Shown piece after piece: positions 33,562-45,185 of a DNA stretch of 64,000 nt. Origin of the DNA: Diploptera punctata (taxonomy: Eukaryota; Arthropoda; Insecta; Blattodea; Blaberidae); contig JASPKZ010001239.1 in the NCBI GenBank assembly GCA_030220185.1, positions 1-64,000 on the forward strand, written 5' to 3'. The notes below the pieces were generated by a model. That model was given only the letters and a program-made list of their open reading frames with translations, had not been told where the DNA came from and ran no database searches. The first letter of the stretch is position 1. Each line of letters begins with the position of its first letter. A program made the translations under genes and the position numbers.

Positions 33562-33893
33562 AGTCTCGCGCAGTAGCCGAGTGGGTAAGGCAAGAGGCCT
33601 TGGCGCAGAGCTATCGGACTTACGCTGGTTCGAGTCTCTAGGGGGACATTTTTTCTGATTGAATTTCGGCTAGTATGGGAACGGTGCCCACCCATTTTCA
33701 TGAGGAATTTGGATAGCTACAATAAGTAACGGCTCCAGATTGAGAAAATCAGCTATAACAACTAGGGGACCCGACATGCTGACCACTTGTCATCCTTACA
33801 CTGTCATGTACCTCATGATTAACACATATGGATGAGAGGCCAGTAGCCGGCTGGTATGCCAAGGGTCTGTTAGGCCTGTTGCGCCACGGAGTT
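33562..33893 (+). mobile_element. SINE-D, tRNA-headed, full length
   Basis: Head GCAGTAGCCGAGTGGGTAAG (A-box) and CTGGTTCGAGTCTC (B-box). The body has GGTGCCCACCCATTTTCATG, GCTACAATAAGTAACGGCTC and GAGGCCAGTAGCCGGCTGGT, ending GCCTGTTGCGCCACGGAG. Other copies at 42340, 44866, 61021 and 62180. Confidence 0.85.
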
Positions 33894-33981
33894 TTTTTAA
33901 AATTCCGAGCTACGTTCCAGTTGTACTGTAAAGAAAATTCTATAATATATTACTTCGCAGATACCGTCTATTGGTAGAATC

Positions 33982-34060
33982 ATCATCATCATCAACAACA
34001 AGGATTAGGCCCAGTGGCCGGTTCCGATCTCATTATACGTCGAATTGGTCCTTCCATCTC
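33982..34060 (-). mobile_element. 79-bp LINE tail insertion with 10-bp target duplication
   Basis: TGGTAGAATC at 33972-33981 and 34061-34070 frames a 79-bp piece that on the minus strand is RWKDQFDV...NRPLGLIL followed by (GAT)n, the extreme 3' end of the second RTE-like LINE. The rest of the LINE was lost by 5' truncation. Confidence 0.85.
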
Positions 34061-34070
34061 TGGTAGAATC

Positions 34071-35149
34071 GTATACTCGCCATATGACTGAATTGTCATC
34101 CATTGAAACATTGTTCTTACGTAACATCGTATTTTACGGGATATAAGATTGAATGCGAGATAAGATGGTAATAATAATTAGGAAATTCCATTTCTAATTT
34201 ATTTATTAAAAAAATACATGGGTCTACCTAATCAGATGTTTACGCATTTTCCATGATGTCTATAGATCCCTTTATTTATAATTTCATTACAACCAGAATT
34301 TATGCGCCATGCTAACTCATCTATAAATTGTGCTGTTACTTTCACCACATCCTCAGTGGCTAATGTTGGATATTTTTCACTAAACTGAAAACATTCAAAA
34401 AATTTCTTTCTTTCCGCTTTTCAAATACTTTTCTTTGCAATAATGTCTTATAATTATGCAGAAGCAGCCATTTTAAACAACTGAAATTCCAACATATTCT
34501 ACATTGCGCATGTGTAGGAATGTATTAAAATTGGAATTATATATTTTAAAATTTTACCATATAACCTATATAGACATGTACTAGATAATACATATTTTTA
34601 TTTTCTCTATTTCGAATATTAGAGAGGGTATTATATTTTCTTACATGTTTAAAGTTAAAATCGTTATTCGACCAATGAAAATCCAGTCTTACGTCTGATT
34701 TGTTTACATTGCAACTGGAACTTGGCTAGGAAGAGATATAGAGGTGTATCCTAAAAGTTTCTTATTCTAGAACACCTAAGTGGAATGTTTGCAAACGCTG
34801 TGTTTTGTTGGGACAAAATTATTTGAACAACTTGAGTTAGAAAAATTGTATTTGAACGCTCTTTTGTTCAATACAAATTCTTCACTGCATATTGAACTAA
34901 ACTTTTACTCGATTTTTAGCGAATACAGTCAACATGGGACGCAAAAGTACAGATACCTTCCAGATGTTAGAATCACGAGTTCCAAATACAGCCCAATGCT
35001 TTTTGTGTCTCGCACTAGATGGATTAATGACATTAATGTGGTCTATTTTTAATATGGTCACCACTTCGACACACCACGTTACGTTAGCGATGTGTACTTT
35101 TGTTATGGGTACCGAAATGAGTAGGATCTAGATTGAGTGTATGTTTAAA
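34071..35149. other. No firm feature
   Basis: AT-rich. Short frames at 34780-35052 and 34934-35131 have no recognised motifs. The last part may include the 5' UTR of the following LINE, whose start I cannot fix. Confidence 0.4.
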
Positions 35150-35232
35150 TATGTGTGATTGTTGTGCTAGCCGTCGAGAAGAGCGGACGTGTTTTTGTTA
35201 GAGTGGTTGAAGTGTGCAGGGGACAAAGCATT

Positions 35233-36194
35233 ATGGAAGAAGTTAGAAAGCTGATTGAAACATTGTCAACTGAAGTGAAAGAGGGGTTTGAAAAGTGCAA
35301 CGTGGGTGAAAAAATTCGTGATATTGAGACAAACATGCATCGGATGGAGGACAGATTGAAATGGCTGGAATCTAAATTAGACTATCTCGAAAACCAGAGT
35401 CGCCGTAATAATATTGTGATATATGGTGTGCATGAAGAAGACAGGGAGAGCTGGGAGGAAACTGAACATATAGTTAAAAGAGTAGTCGCGCAAATCGGGA
35501 TTGATTTGGTGGACAGTGATATTGAAAGAGCCCACAGAGTAGGTCGTTGGAATAGTGGAAAGAGACCGATTGTATGCAAATGATCACACTACAAAATAAA
35601 ATGTTTTTATTTCATTATTTTCAATCATTATATTTAATAACTTTCCTTAGAGACAGTAAATATCTTAAAGGGACCGGTATCAATATTGCCGAAGACTTTA
35701 GTGAGAAGGTGCGCCGCGAAAGGGACTTTCTTAAGCGACACATGCTCGAGGCGAGGAGGCAGGGCTGCCATGCAATCATGCAAATTAATAAATTGATTAT
35801 TATAAATGGACGAATCTGGAGCAGGGAACAACTACAAAATATGGACAACTCTGAAAATGAATTTGAAGAGGTCATTGACAGCGAGTCCCCAAAACCTACA
35901 GGGGACGCTTCAACAGCAGGTGGTCTCCTTACAGCAGAGGAGGGAGAAAATTCTACACGAGAGAAAGAGAGAGGGAGCACTACGATACTAACTCCCAGGA
36001 ATCCAATAAACATACAGCAAAAAACGGCCGAAGGCAAAAAGCATACCCCACCTCTAAGAGGTGAACGACCGGCGGACACAAGAACTCCAACAAGAAAATC
36101 ACTAAGACTTCTGAATTTACCCGCAGAAAAGGAACTATTGAGAGGGGGAAGTTCGAAAAATACAGGTAAGACTAATGACAAGGGAACACAATAG
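35233..36194 (+). pseudogene. LINE ORF1 (coiled coil and RRM-like nucleic-acid-binding protein)
   Basis: Begins ATG at 35233 (MEEVRKLIETLSTEVKEGFE). Residues ~30-55 form a heptad-like coiled coil (MEDRLKWLESKLDYLENQ). Next come RRNNIVIYGVHEEDRESWEE and IERAHRVGRWNSGKRPIV, the L1/Jockey-type ORF1 RNA-binding core. A stop at 35581-35583 comes from a one-base frame error. About 39 extra bases separate ITLQNKMF from LRDSKYLKGTGINIAEDFSE, and the C-terminal half is then open (35574 frame) to TAG at 36192-36194. Known role: RNA chaperone packaging the LINE transcript. ORF2 follows in the same frame. Confidence 0.8.
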
Positions 36195-39100
36195 GATTTG
36201 TTGACAGTCGGTTCATAGAATATCGAAGGGTTAAAACAAAAACTTTCAATGGACAGATGTGTAGAGTTTATTGAGACTTTTGATATATTAGCTCTAGGAG
36301 AAACATGGTTAAAAGCTAATGAATGCGTACATCTATGTAATATGAAAGGTTATTTTAAGGGTAATCAAAATAGAGGAAAGAGCGGTAGATATCCAGGCGG
36401 CGTTGCCATTTTATATAAAGCTAACTTAGACCCATATATTAAAAAGGTAAATATTACTTTAAAAGAGGCAATTTGTATATATTACCATACAGAAAGAGCA
36501 GAAATGTGTCTGTTGTCTATTTACCGCCAACCACTAAATTCCAGGTATGCCAATCCAAATTTTTTCGTTGAATTGTCTGACTCGTTGGCAGAAATAAAAG
36601 ATAGGTTTCCGGAAGCGGGAATAATAATTTTAGGGGACTTTAACTGTAGGATTGGGGAGGAAAATATCACTATAAAATCGGATGATAATGAAACACGAGG
36701 TGCGGGTAGGAGAAGCAAAGATAAGATTTTAAATTCAGAAGGAAATCAATTGTTAGCTATTTGCGATGCATTTGAACTTGAAATTCTGAATGGGAAATAT
36801 GGGGAAGATAAAAATGGAGAACTGGCATTTATTAATAAAAATGGAAGTAGCGTAATCGATTATTCATTATGCACACAAGACATGATTCCAGTCCTAAGTA
36901 ATTTCTGTATAGTTTCCAGAATCGAATCACAGCACTTCCCAAACAAACTTATTTTAAATATGAAAGGTATTAGTGAGACAGTTAATGATGAGGTGGCAAC
37001 AATATCGCGGCCAATTACACGTTTCAGGTGGATCGAGGATCTGAGAGAAGAATTTATCAGGAGTTTGGAAATGCTAATACAGGATCTGCAATTAAATGAT
37101 CTTAGCGGGGAGGAAATTATTAAAACTTTGACAGAATGTTTTCAAAAAGCAGGGGAAAAATTCAAGGTTAAATACGCAATGAACCAGAAGGGCAAAGGGT
37201 GGTACAATAATGCATGTAGAAAGAAGAAGAAATTTGTCGAAAGTAGTCTTTTAAAGTTCAGAAAAGAAAGCACAGATGAAAGCAGAAAAAATTATGCGCA
37301 AGAGAGAAAGGAATATAAATAATTATTGGCAGAAACAAAACTAGCATGGCAAAATAAGAAATCCGAAGAAATGAGAGTCGCGACTGAAAGTGGGAACATT
37401 GCGGAGATATGGAAAGCGTTAAGGAAACTCAAAGTAAAGTCCATAAATCGGACAAGAATAACGCCCGGGGAATGGAGAAGTTACTTTGATAGGGTGCTGG
37501 GAAATGAGAGGTTAAGATATAATCAAGGAAATATAGTTGAGATCCCTGACCCAATTCATATTCAGTTACTGGATCAGGATATTTCGAAAAATGAAGTGGT
37601 TTCTTCCATTAAATGTTTAAAGAATGGTAAACCACCTGGAATTGATGGAATACCAGGGGAATTCTTGAAAAATATGATATCATCCAATACATTATCAGAC
37701 GTTTTGAAAACTGCGTTCAACAAACTTTTTAATGGAGGAGATTATCCGGAAGCCTGGGCGACAGGTGTCATCCAACCGCTATACAAAGGGAAAGGTGGGG
37801 CACAGATACCAGAAAGTTACAGGGGAATTTGTCTCTTGTCAGTGTTCGGAAAAATATATTGTAAAGTACTTTACGAACGAATAAGGCAATGGGCTAAAGA
37901 GAACAATAGGCTCTCAAAATATCAGGCAGGTTTTAGAGAAGGGTACTCCACGGTGGACAACGTATTTGTTCTGAGAACATTAATTGATGACAATCTGAAA
38001 ATGAAGGGGGGTAAATTATTTTGTGCATTCATTGATTTTAAGATGGCATTTGATACTGTGGACCGAAGCGCACTTTGGGAAAAATTAAATCGGAAAGGAT
38101 TGTCTCATAAAATGATACATGCTTTAATGTCAATTTATAAATATGTTAAATTTTGTATAAAAGTAGACCAAGGGCACATTACAGAGAGCAGTGAAGCCAA
38201 TCGGGGAGTGAGACAAGGTTGCATTTTATCACCAATGCTATTTAATCTATTCGTTGATGATATTGTAGACGTAATGCTAGAAGGAGAAATTGAGGTTCCG
38301 GAGATAGGAAATGTTAGAATCCCAGTCCTGTTGTATGCAGATGATTTAATTATCTGTTCCAAGACAATCAAGGGATTGCAAAGAGGTATTGACCTACTGG
38401 AAATATACTGTAGGAATTGGGGATTGACTGTAAATGTTAGTAAGACAAAAACAATGACCTTTAAAAATGGGACGGTTTATGGTAGAGCAGAGGAATGGAA
38501 ATACAGAGATCAAGTACTTCAAAACGTGAAACATTTTGAATATCTTGGTACGACGTTGAAAATGAACGGAAAGTGGAAAAAACATATTGATATAGCATTA
38601 TTTAAAGGGAGGGGACAACTTTACAGTGTACTCAGTATTATGGGTCGAGTGCCTGATATTCCAGTCAGCACATTAGAAAAAATGTATGGCGCGATGGTCA
38701 GGCCAGTAATGCACTATGGTAGTGAGATTTGGGGTTTCCAAAGAACGGAAATACTAAATGAGGTATATACGCATTTTCTAAAGTATATTACAGGACTTAG
38801 TAAGGCCGTTTCTAACTGTGGAATTTTATATGAATTTGGGTCATTCCAGGACGACATTAACTGTAAAATTCGTGTACTCAAATACTGGTTGCGAGTAATC
38901 CAAGGTGAACAAAATGCTTAGAGCAATTTGTTACGACCACCAAATTAAAAACATAGATGTTAAATTTGGGGCAGACGAGGTTAGGAGAGAACTCCAAAAG
39001 ATTGGGATGGGCTGGGTATGAGAAAAAGGGACTGAAAATCGCAAGCACGTGTTGACAAAAATAAGGAGGAGGTACTTAGATATAAACCAACAAGATACTT

Positions 39101-39492
39101 TCGCCGAATGTACAGGAAAACGCTCACTGTGTTTACAAAGAGACCTAAAACACGTCTGGGGAAAATAATCGTATATACTCAACCTAGGATTTAAGGAGAG
39201 ATCAGGGCTTGCTTGGTTTAGGCTAGGGGCATGGAAATTTCTAAAAATTAGCGACGATCACGATATGCGAATATGTCCAATGTGCGGGAACTTTGAAGAT
39301 GAGATACATATATTAGGAAAATGTAGTGATTTAGAATATTGGAGACGTCAGTTATTACCGGAAAGATTTCTAAATTCAAATCGGGAAAGATTGGCATGCT
39401 ACGAGTTATTGGTAAATCCAGAAAATTGGATAAACCTCGGTAAATTTCTGGACAAAACGCGAAAAATAAGGACAACACTCATTCATGAATAA
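36195..39492 (+). pseudogene. LINE ORF2: APE endonuclease, reverse transcriptase, zinc knuckle
   Basis: In frame after the ORF1 stop. EN start LLTVGS-stop-NIEGLKQKL: the Trp of SWNIEGL is TAG at 36216-36218. Then ETWLKAN, YRQPLNSRY, IIILGDFNCRIGEE, GSSVIDYSL and a SQH in place of the usual S(D/N)H. A second stop, TAA at 37320-37322, replaces a Lys. RT is continuous from 37326 to 38921: GKPPGIDGIPGEFLK, SYRGICLLSVFGK, AFIDFKMAFDTV, GVRQGCILSPMLFNLFVDD, and the intact catalytic YADDLII. After 38921 stops and a frame break interrupt the C-terminal domain, which ends with a CPMC-x7-H-x4-C zinc knuckle (39274-39321). The copy is inactive but young-looking. Confidence 0.85.
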
Positions 39493-39940
39493 ATATATGT
39501 TATCAAAATGCAATACCATTAATTATTAACAATTATATATAAATTAATTAGTGTATAATGCTATTGTGTTATTATTTAATTGTAATATTAATGTGTTTTC
39601 TTTATGTAATTGTAATGTTAATGTTTTTTAGTGTATAATGCTATTGTGTTATTACTTAATTGTAATATTATTGTGTTTTCTTTATGTAATTGTAATGTTA
39701 ATGTTTTTAGTGTATAATGCTATTGTGTTATTATTTAATTGTAATATTATTATTGTGTTTTCTTTATGTAATTGTAATGTTATTGCTGTTTTCGTTGTTT
39801 ATTTTTCTTTACACTAGTACCAATTATTACTTTATTGTAACGGACTGTCAACAGCACGTACGGCTTACTGCCCGTGCGACCCATATTTGTAAATAATATT
39901 GTAAATATCTTACTTTTTGTCTAATAAAGTCCTACTACTA
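39493..39940 (+). other. LINE 3' UTR with three tandem ~85-bp repeats and (CTA)n end
   Basis: GTGTATAATGCTATTGTGTT occurs at about 39550, 39631 and 39710, each followed by TTAATTGTAATATTA...GTTTTCTTTATGTAATTG. Then ACGGACTGTCAACAGCACGT, a polyadenylation signal AATAAA at about 39923, and a CTACTACTACT terminus running into A-rich sequence. Confidence 0.8.
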
Positions 39941-39984
39941 CTAAAAAAAATATGCGTGCTTCTTAAGAGAGTTATGTGAGGGAT

Positions 39985-40277
39985 AATGACGAAGAAAAGG
40001 AAGAAGTTGAATTGATATCAAACTTAGAAGATTTGAATGGTTGGGCCATATTCTACGAATGGATACGATCAGAATTCCCCGAAAACACCTAGTTGATGGA
40101 CCTGGTGGTTGAGAGAATTTCTACAGACCCAGACTAAGATGGTTTGATGATATCCAGGTGATCTTACAAATCCAAGCATAAAAATATGGAGATGGAAGAC
40201 TTTGGAACGGAATGATTGGGTGGCTGTCATGAGGGAAGCTAACGCCGTGTTGTTGTTGTTGATGATGATGATGATAA
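39985..40277 (+). pseudogene. RTE-like LINE tail fragment
   Basis: Broken frames give RLKWFGHILRM-like, TIRIPRKHLVDGPGG, PRLRWFDDIQVDL, IWRWKTLERNDWVAVMREA and NAVLLLLMMMM, with a (GTT)n(GAT)n tail. This is the end of an RTE-type polymerase of the same tail class as 9061, 27418 and 33982. Confidence 0.65.
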
Positions 40278-40573
40278 ATCCATATTTGCAGGAAAGTCTT
40301 AAAAGAAGTGCTGATAAACTAGCCTTGCGAAACAATTTTTGTTTTCAAGAGGTTAACGATCCTAGGCAGATGAATGAGATTCTTCACCGCAGGATTATAT
40401 TAAACAAACCACACATGTTAAGAAAGCCCACTACATTCCTCAAATTGAAATCCTATATAAAATATACGGAATTAATTTCAGAAATGTGAGCAAACACCAT
40501 GTGCATCGGAAGCAACTTTGAAGGAAATCCTTCTGGAAAAATATGAGCACTGACATTATAGAATCCCTGTAAT
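40277..40573 (+). pseudogene. Tc1/mariner transposase C-terminal relic
   Basis: Reads NPYLQESLKRSADKLALRNN, FCFQEVNDPRQMNEILHRRI, then ILNKPHMLRKPTTFLKLKSY. It aligns in order with the family form LKQSA-KLG-R--F-FQQDNDPKH-A, so the second catalytic Asp (DNDPKH) has become EVNDPRQ, and the third box (SPDLNPIE) is gone. Downstream VHRKQL..KEILLEK-like residues fit the C-terminal helix after a frameshift. Confidence 0.5.
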
Positions 40574-41680
40574 CTAGGCCCATGCCACCATCCCTTGGGA
40601 TACCTCGGTCAAAAGACCATACTCCCAAGTCCCAAACTTGTCCTCCCTATCTATTTCGCGTCCACATTCAAGAGTTCTCGGCCTAAAACCAACACCCCTA
40701 GGGAGAAGGTGTTGGAGTTGGAAACCAGCACAGTTGCTCCCCTCTACACTGGTCCGAGCTGTGCCCTGGTGTGCCCCCAGGGACGTGTCCTATTGCAGTT
40801 GTGGTCCAGCACGGAGCTCGTAAGCTCCAATAGGTGAGCAATAGTACGGCAAGGCGCTCAACTCCTGCCGACCCCACTAATGGTTCACGAGTCCCTTGGA
40901 CTTAGCCGGGAGGACTGTCTAGCAGATCCACCGACCTTTCTCCCAGTGCACCACCTGGGGACGTGTTTGTTTGCTGAAGTGGGTCCAGCCTGAGCATTAG
41001 TACGTCAGGTCGCTCAACTCCTGACGACCTCACAGATTGTCCTTGGGTCAGTCGGTCCCGGAGTCGGCGCTAATCCCCCACCAAAGAGCGCGCTTCCTCC
41101 TTTTCCGAGCTTACTCACCTGGTAGTAATTCCCAGCATTACGCCCGGTATTGTCCCAACCAGCCCGTTCGCAAGAGACCAGCCCACTGAGCAATGTAGGC
41201 ATCCAGGGTGCTCATCGCCCATGGTGCCCCCACAGATGGTCCTCGGGTTCATTGAACCAAGAGAAAGGAGCTTCTGATCTCCAGTCTCCCACCGCTTCGC
41301 CATAGCGGCCGCTAATGCCGCTTGTGGGCCGGGATCCACGAGCTTTGACAACAGGCCGCTCATCTCCCTGTTGGCCCCGCTTATGGTCCACGAGTTCATC
41401 GGACTTGGAAGGGAAGACTGACTAGCAGATCCACCGACCTTTTCCCCACTACGCCACCGAGGGAACGCGTTTTGCTGCTGAAGTGGGCACAGTACGAGCT
41501 ATGTAGTACGTCAGGTCGTTTGAGTCCTGACGACCTCACAAATGACCAACGTGTCCGGACTGGACCTAGCCGGGTGGAATGCAATGCAAGCCACCGACCG
41601 TTCCCCTATCCGCCACTCGGGGACGCGCCCTGTTGCTGTTGTGAGCACAGCTGGGGCCCGAGAACCGGACCCCCATGGTT
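40574..41680 (-). mobile_element. Element G, minus copy, with 10-bp imperfect target duplication
   Basis: Complement of 32112-33515 in the same unit order, lacking the stretch equivalent to units 7 and most of 8 and a ~33-bp piece of unit 4. TCCCTGTAAT at 40564-40573 and TCCCTGTGAT at 41681-41690 flank it, which indicates transposition as a unit. Unrelated flanks to the plus copy argue against a simple inverted duplication of the locus. Confidence 0.75.
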
Positions 41681-41715
41681 TCCCTGTGATACATAATAGC
41701 ATGCGTATAGTGTAG

Positions 41716-42041
41716 GTCATGCTTTAACGGATTTCTCGCACCCCTAAGAAGCCTAAGCTAATACAACTACCACCCGCCAATGTTTCAATTTTCCAATGTT
41801 GCCACGTCCACATAAACTCTTAAAAAATAGGGTTTTAAAATTAAACATTTCTATGCTATATTAACATGCACATACCTATAAAAAGATCGGGTAGTTGATT
41901 TGACAAATTCGGAATACCTCTGTATCTTTCTCTCTAATGAGGGTTGAAAGGCGGTCGGCTTTTGTTAAGTGACACTCAGGAGGGTGGTTGAAACCGAAAA
42001 TTTGCTGTCAGTTCTGGGAAATGAGGGCGTTAAAGCATGAC
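41716..42041. repeat. Possible TIR element with 14-bp ends
   Basis: GTCATGCTTTAACG at 41716-41729 and its exact complement CGTTAAAGCATGAC at 42028-42041. The interior does not encode anything recognised. Short ends make this tentative. Confidence 0.4.
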
Positions 42042-42055
42042 ACGAAAAATGCTAT

Positions 42056-42252
42056 TACCTAGAGCAGGCTGTTAACAAGTGCCCACTAGATGTGAAGAGA
42101 TGGTGCACCCCTCCTGCCCGCATACAGGTGAAACAACACAACTGACAAGTGAGTAGTAGTGTTAGCCTATCCGACGTAAGGTTGAATTGGAGGGGTGGGG
42201 CGTCCCTTCACGCCTAGTGAGCACTTATTAACAGACCTGACCTAGAGGTTTA
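42056..42252. mobile_element. MITE-like inverted repeat, ~60-bp arms
   Basis: Left arm CCTAGAGCAGGCTGTTAACA AGTGCCCACTAG (with a break for length) pairs with CTAGTGAGCACTTATTAACA...GACCTGACCTAGAGG on the right. Spacer about 75 bp. Non-coding. Confidence 0.6.
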
Positions 42253-42339
42253 ACGGATGTCATTTTCATTTCTTTTAAACAATATATGTACCATCTTGTA
42301 GAAACTGACAGCTTAAAACCAGTTTTAATTCCATAAAAA

Positions 42340-42650
42340 AACTCTACGGGGGTCAGGCCTAACAGCCAGCTACTGACTTCACGTTCACGTGTGTTAATCC
42401 CAGAGGTGGACGATCATCTACCCAGTAAGACACGTGATCAACATGTCGGGTTCCCGAGCACTTATAACTGATTTTTTTTTAACCTGGAGGCCCTACTTAT
42501 TGTAGCTACCTAAATTCCTCACGATGCGATGCTGGGTGGGCACCGGTCCATGAAAAAAGTTTTTCTCTTGGAGAAATGAACCATTGCAATTCCCAAAAAT
42601 TTGCGCTAAGATATGATCCCTCGGCTGCGGCGGAGACTAGTGTTAATTTC
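42340..42650 (-). mobile_element. SINE-D, diverged
   Basis: Complement of the SINE-D body: GTGTGTTAATCCCAGAGGTG, CTACTTATTGTAGCTACC, GATGCTGGGTGGGCACCGGT. The tRNA-like head is badly degraded. Confidence 0.7.
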
Positions 42651-42895
42651 ATAAATTCGCCATAGCAACATATTGAATATGATCATTACTAAAAAAAATC
42701 CGCCTATAAAAATAATCCCACCGAATTCTGACTTGCTGTTTTACAGTAACTTACTATGTTGATGTTTAATATTCTTGAAATAAAGTTTGAATCTGCAAAC
42801 TTAAAACAGAAGAATAGCCTTTCCCCAACGGTTTTTAAGAGTACATTCTTGATGATTGAAAACAATTAGTTCATAAGGATTAAAAATTGAACGAA

Positions 42896-43615
42896 ATAAA
42901 ACATCGAATGTATTATTTTTTGCGGATGACTTATTAATTTTTGACAGAGGTCAGGCTATAAAAAGCAGTCTATCAAAAAATAATGCATGTAAGAAATATA
43001 ATATGATCATTTCAAAATAAAAAAACTAACGTAATGGCGTACTTTTCATGGAATGCCAGTAAGAACAAAAATAGTAATAGAATATAAATTGTTGGAACAG
43101 GTTTCACACTTCCAGTATTTGTGCAGCGATATAACTTATGAAGAAGAACGAGATGTAAATAAGAATATACAGAAATTTCAACATATTTATGGAACAATCA
43201 GACGAACACTGAGAAACAAAGTTAGAAAGGAGACGCAGCTAAGATTTTACTCAATGATGACACTACCAGTGGCGATATATGGAAGTGAGGCCTGGGTCCT
43301 GAAGGAAAAAGAAAAAAAGTAAAATTCAGGCAGTGGAAATGAGATTCCTACAGGCTATGAAAGGTTGAACAAGAGAAGCACATACCGCTATTAGAAATGT
43401 GGATATTAGAGAGGAACTAAAAGTATAACCACTTCTTCAACAAATAGATGAACACAGGAACAATTGGATAAAACATATGCAAAAAATGACAATACCAAAG
43501 GTGGCACTGATATATTATCCTGGAGGATAAAGATTGATAGGAAGACCAAGAAAGCGCTGGGCTGAACAGATGTGAGATCAGAATAGGCAAATACCTAATG
43601 CGTGAAGGATGATGA
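42896..43615 (+). pseudogene. RTE-like LINE polymerase relic with FADD box
   Basis: VLFFADDLLIFDRGQ (about 42912-42956) retains the RT catalytic Asp pair. The next open piece (43053-43322) reads VSHFQYLCSDITYEEERDVN, LRNKVRKETQLRFYSMMTLP and VAIYGSEAWVLKE, i.e. RT thumb. Degenerate sequence to a GGATGATGAT tail follows. Stops in every frame. Confidence 0.65.
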
Positions 43616-44775
43616 TCTGCAAACTGCCTTAATTCAAAATAATTTGTTTTACTAACAAATCAGCCTATCAGATTATTTTTATGACAGTGAACAATTTTGA
43701 AAGGAATATAATATTGTTTAAAAACATGGCACGACATTAATAGGTTTAAAAGGACCTGGATATATCTGTACCGGTAACAATTGTATCACAGAGTCCCTTT
43801 TAACAAGATCGCTTTATTTGATGCATTCTTTAATTCCTATTTCAGTGGTAGACTAATAAAAGAATAATAATTGACTACCTAATATTTTTTTGGCAATTGT
43901 TTATTTGTGAAGAAGTACGCTTTGTTGAAGCTAATCGTCTGCCTTAGTCTAGGAGTACCATATCTGTTCCGTAACCCGATTTCGGCAAAGATCGATTACG
44001 TTTTTTGACTGAGAAAGATTGGAGAATGCGGAATCCGTCGGAGGGGATGTTAAAATAATTTAATGTATCGCAAATATCTCTGTCATTGGATCATCAGATA
44101 TTAAAATCATGTTTCATACAAAAATTACCAACATCGTGATTGTTTCGCAGACGGCATTAATTCGTCTAAAATAAATCGAGCTGTAAGACCAGTTTAGCAG
44201 TGAAGCCAAATATTCTCTTCTATCGATATATTTAATTCTTATAAATTTTTAGTTTTTCGTTAGTAATGCGGTATTTAGATTTTTTCTGAAATGTGGATTG
44301 TTTTGGTAATTGCTTGTTTGATAATATAATAGACTTTCCACTTGACAAATAATAATCATATACCCTTTATAGAGGTCCAGAACAAAGACCAGCACATCTA
44401 CTTACAGTAAGAGCAGGCGAACTATCTACTAAACATGAAAAGATAAATTGAGATTGTTTCATATCGGACAGTTGTAGTTAAGACTAAGGGGCGAACTAAA
44501 TGTGATTAAGGATCAAGGGGCCAAATTTCTTTGGGATATTTGAATTTTATGCTCTTCAGTAACTGCATAGGTTGATGAGTAAAATAATTAGACACAGGCA
44601 TATGTATGCACTATTTCGTGTGTATGTAGGCCTGTAGGATGAAACTACTGCCTCCCCCTTTTCTAAAAGGTATGCTTTCTCGCACGTTTATAGAAACTGC
44701 CGTAAAAATACTATGAGTCATTGTAAGCGAGATTTTCGTATCTGCTAGTAATTCATTGTCACGGTCAAAGAATAA
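43616..44775. other. No recognisable feature
   Basis: About 1.1 kb of AT-rich sequence without long frames or repeats shared in this window. Confidence 0.4.
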
Positions 44776-44865
44776 TGCCTTGTTGCAGAGCTCTGGGACG
44801 CGCGTTGGTTCAAGTCCCCAAGAGGCAAGAATTTTGTCATAGATTTTCGACGGGTGTATGCGATC

Positions 44866-45185
44866 AGCGCGCCGTACCCTACTGGTTAAGGCAAGATGCC
44901 TTGGCTCAGAGCTGCGGAACTTGCGCTGGTTCGGGTCTCGTGGAATTTCGGCCAATATGGACCGGTGCCCACTCAGCATCGTGAAGCAATTGGGTAGCTA
45001 CAATAAGTAGCGACTCCAGATTGAGAAGACCAGCTATAACGGCTGAAGTACCCGACACGCTGACCACGTGTCACTCCTCACTGGCTTATGATCGTCTACC
45101 TCTGTGATTAACACATATGGACGTGAGGCCAGCAGCCGGCTGGTAGGCCAAGGGGCTTCTAGGCCTGTCGCGCTAGAAGTTTTTG
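44866..45185 (+). mobile_element. SINE-D, with a stray head fragment upstream
   Basis: Head CCTACTGGTTAAGGCAAGAT and CTGGTTCGGGTCTC; body and end CGGCTGGTAGGCCAAGGGGC as in 33562-33893. At 44780-44830 a second T-arm-like piece (GTTGGTTCAAGTCCCCAAGA) suggests an earlier decayed copy. Confidence 0.8.

Noticed and set aside
35621..36181. Minus-strand 186-codon frame opposite LINE ORF1
   Set aside because: It is the antisense shadow of the ORF1 C-terminal half, with no recognised motif.
35150..39940. LTR retrotransposon or endogenous retrovirus
   Set aside because: There are no flanking LTRs, and no protease, RNase H or integrase. EN-RT order, AATAAA and (CTA)n end identify a non-LTR element.
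41716..42252. One large TIR element joining the 14-bp and 60-bp inverted repeats
   Set aside because: The two inverted repeats are adjacent, not nested, and share no sequence, so they are treated as separate candidates.
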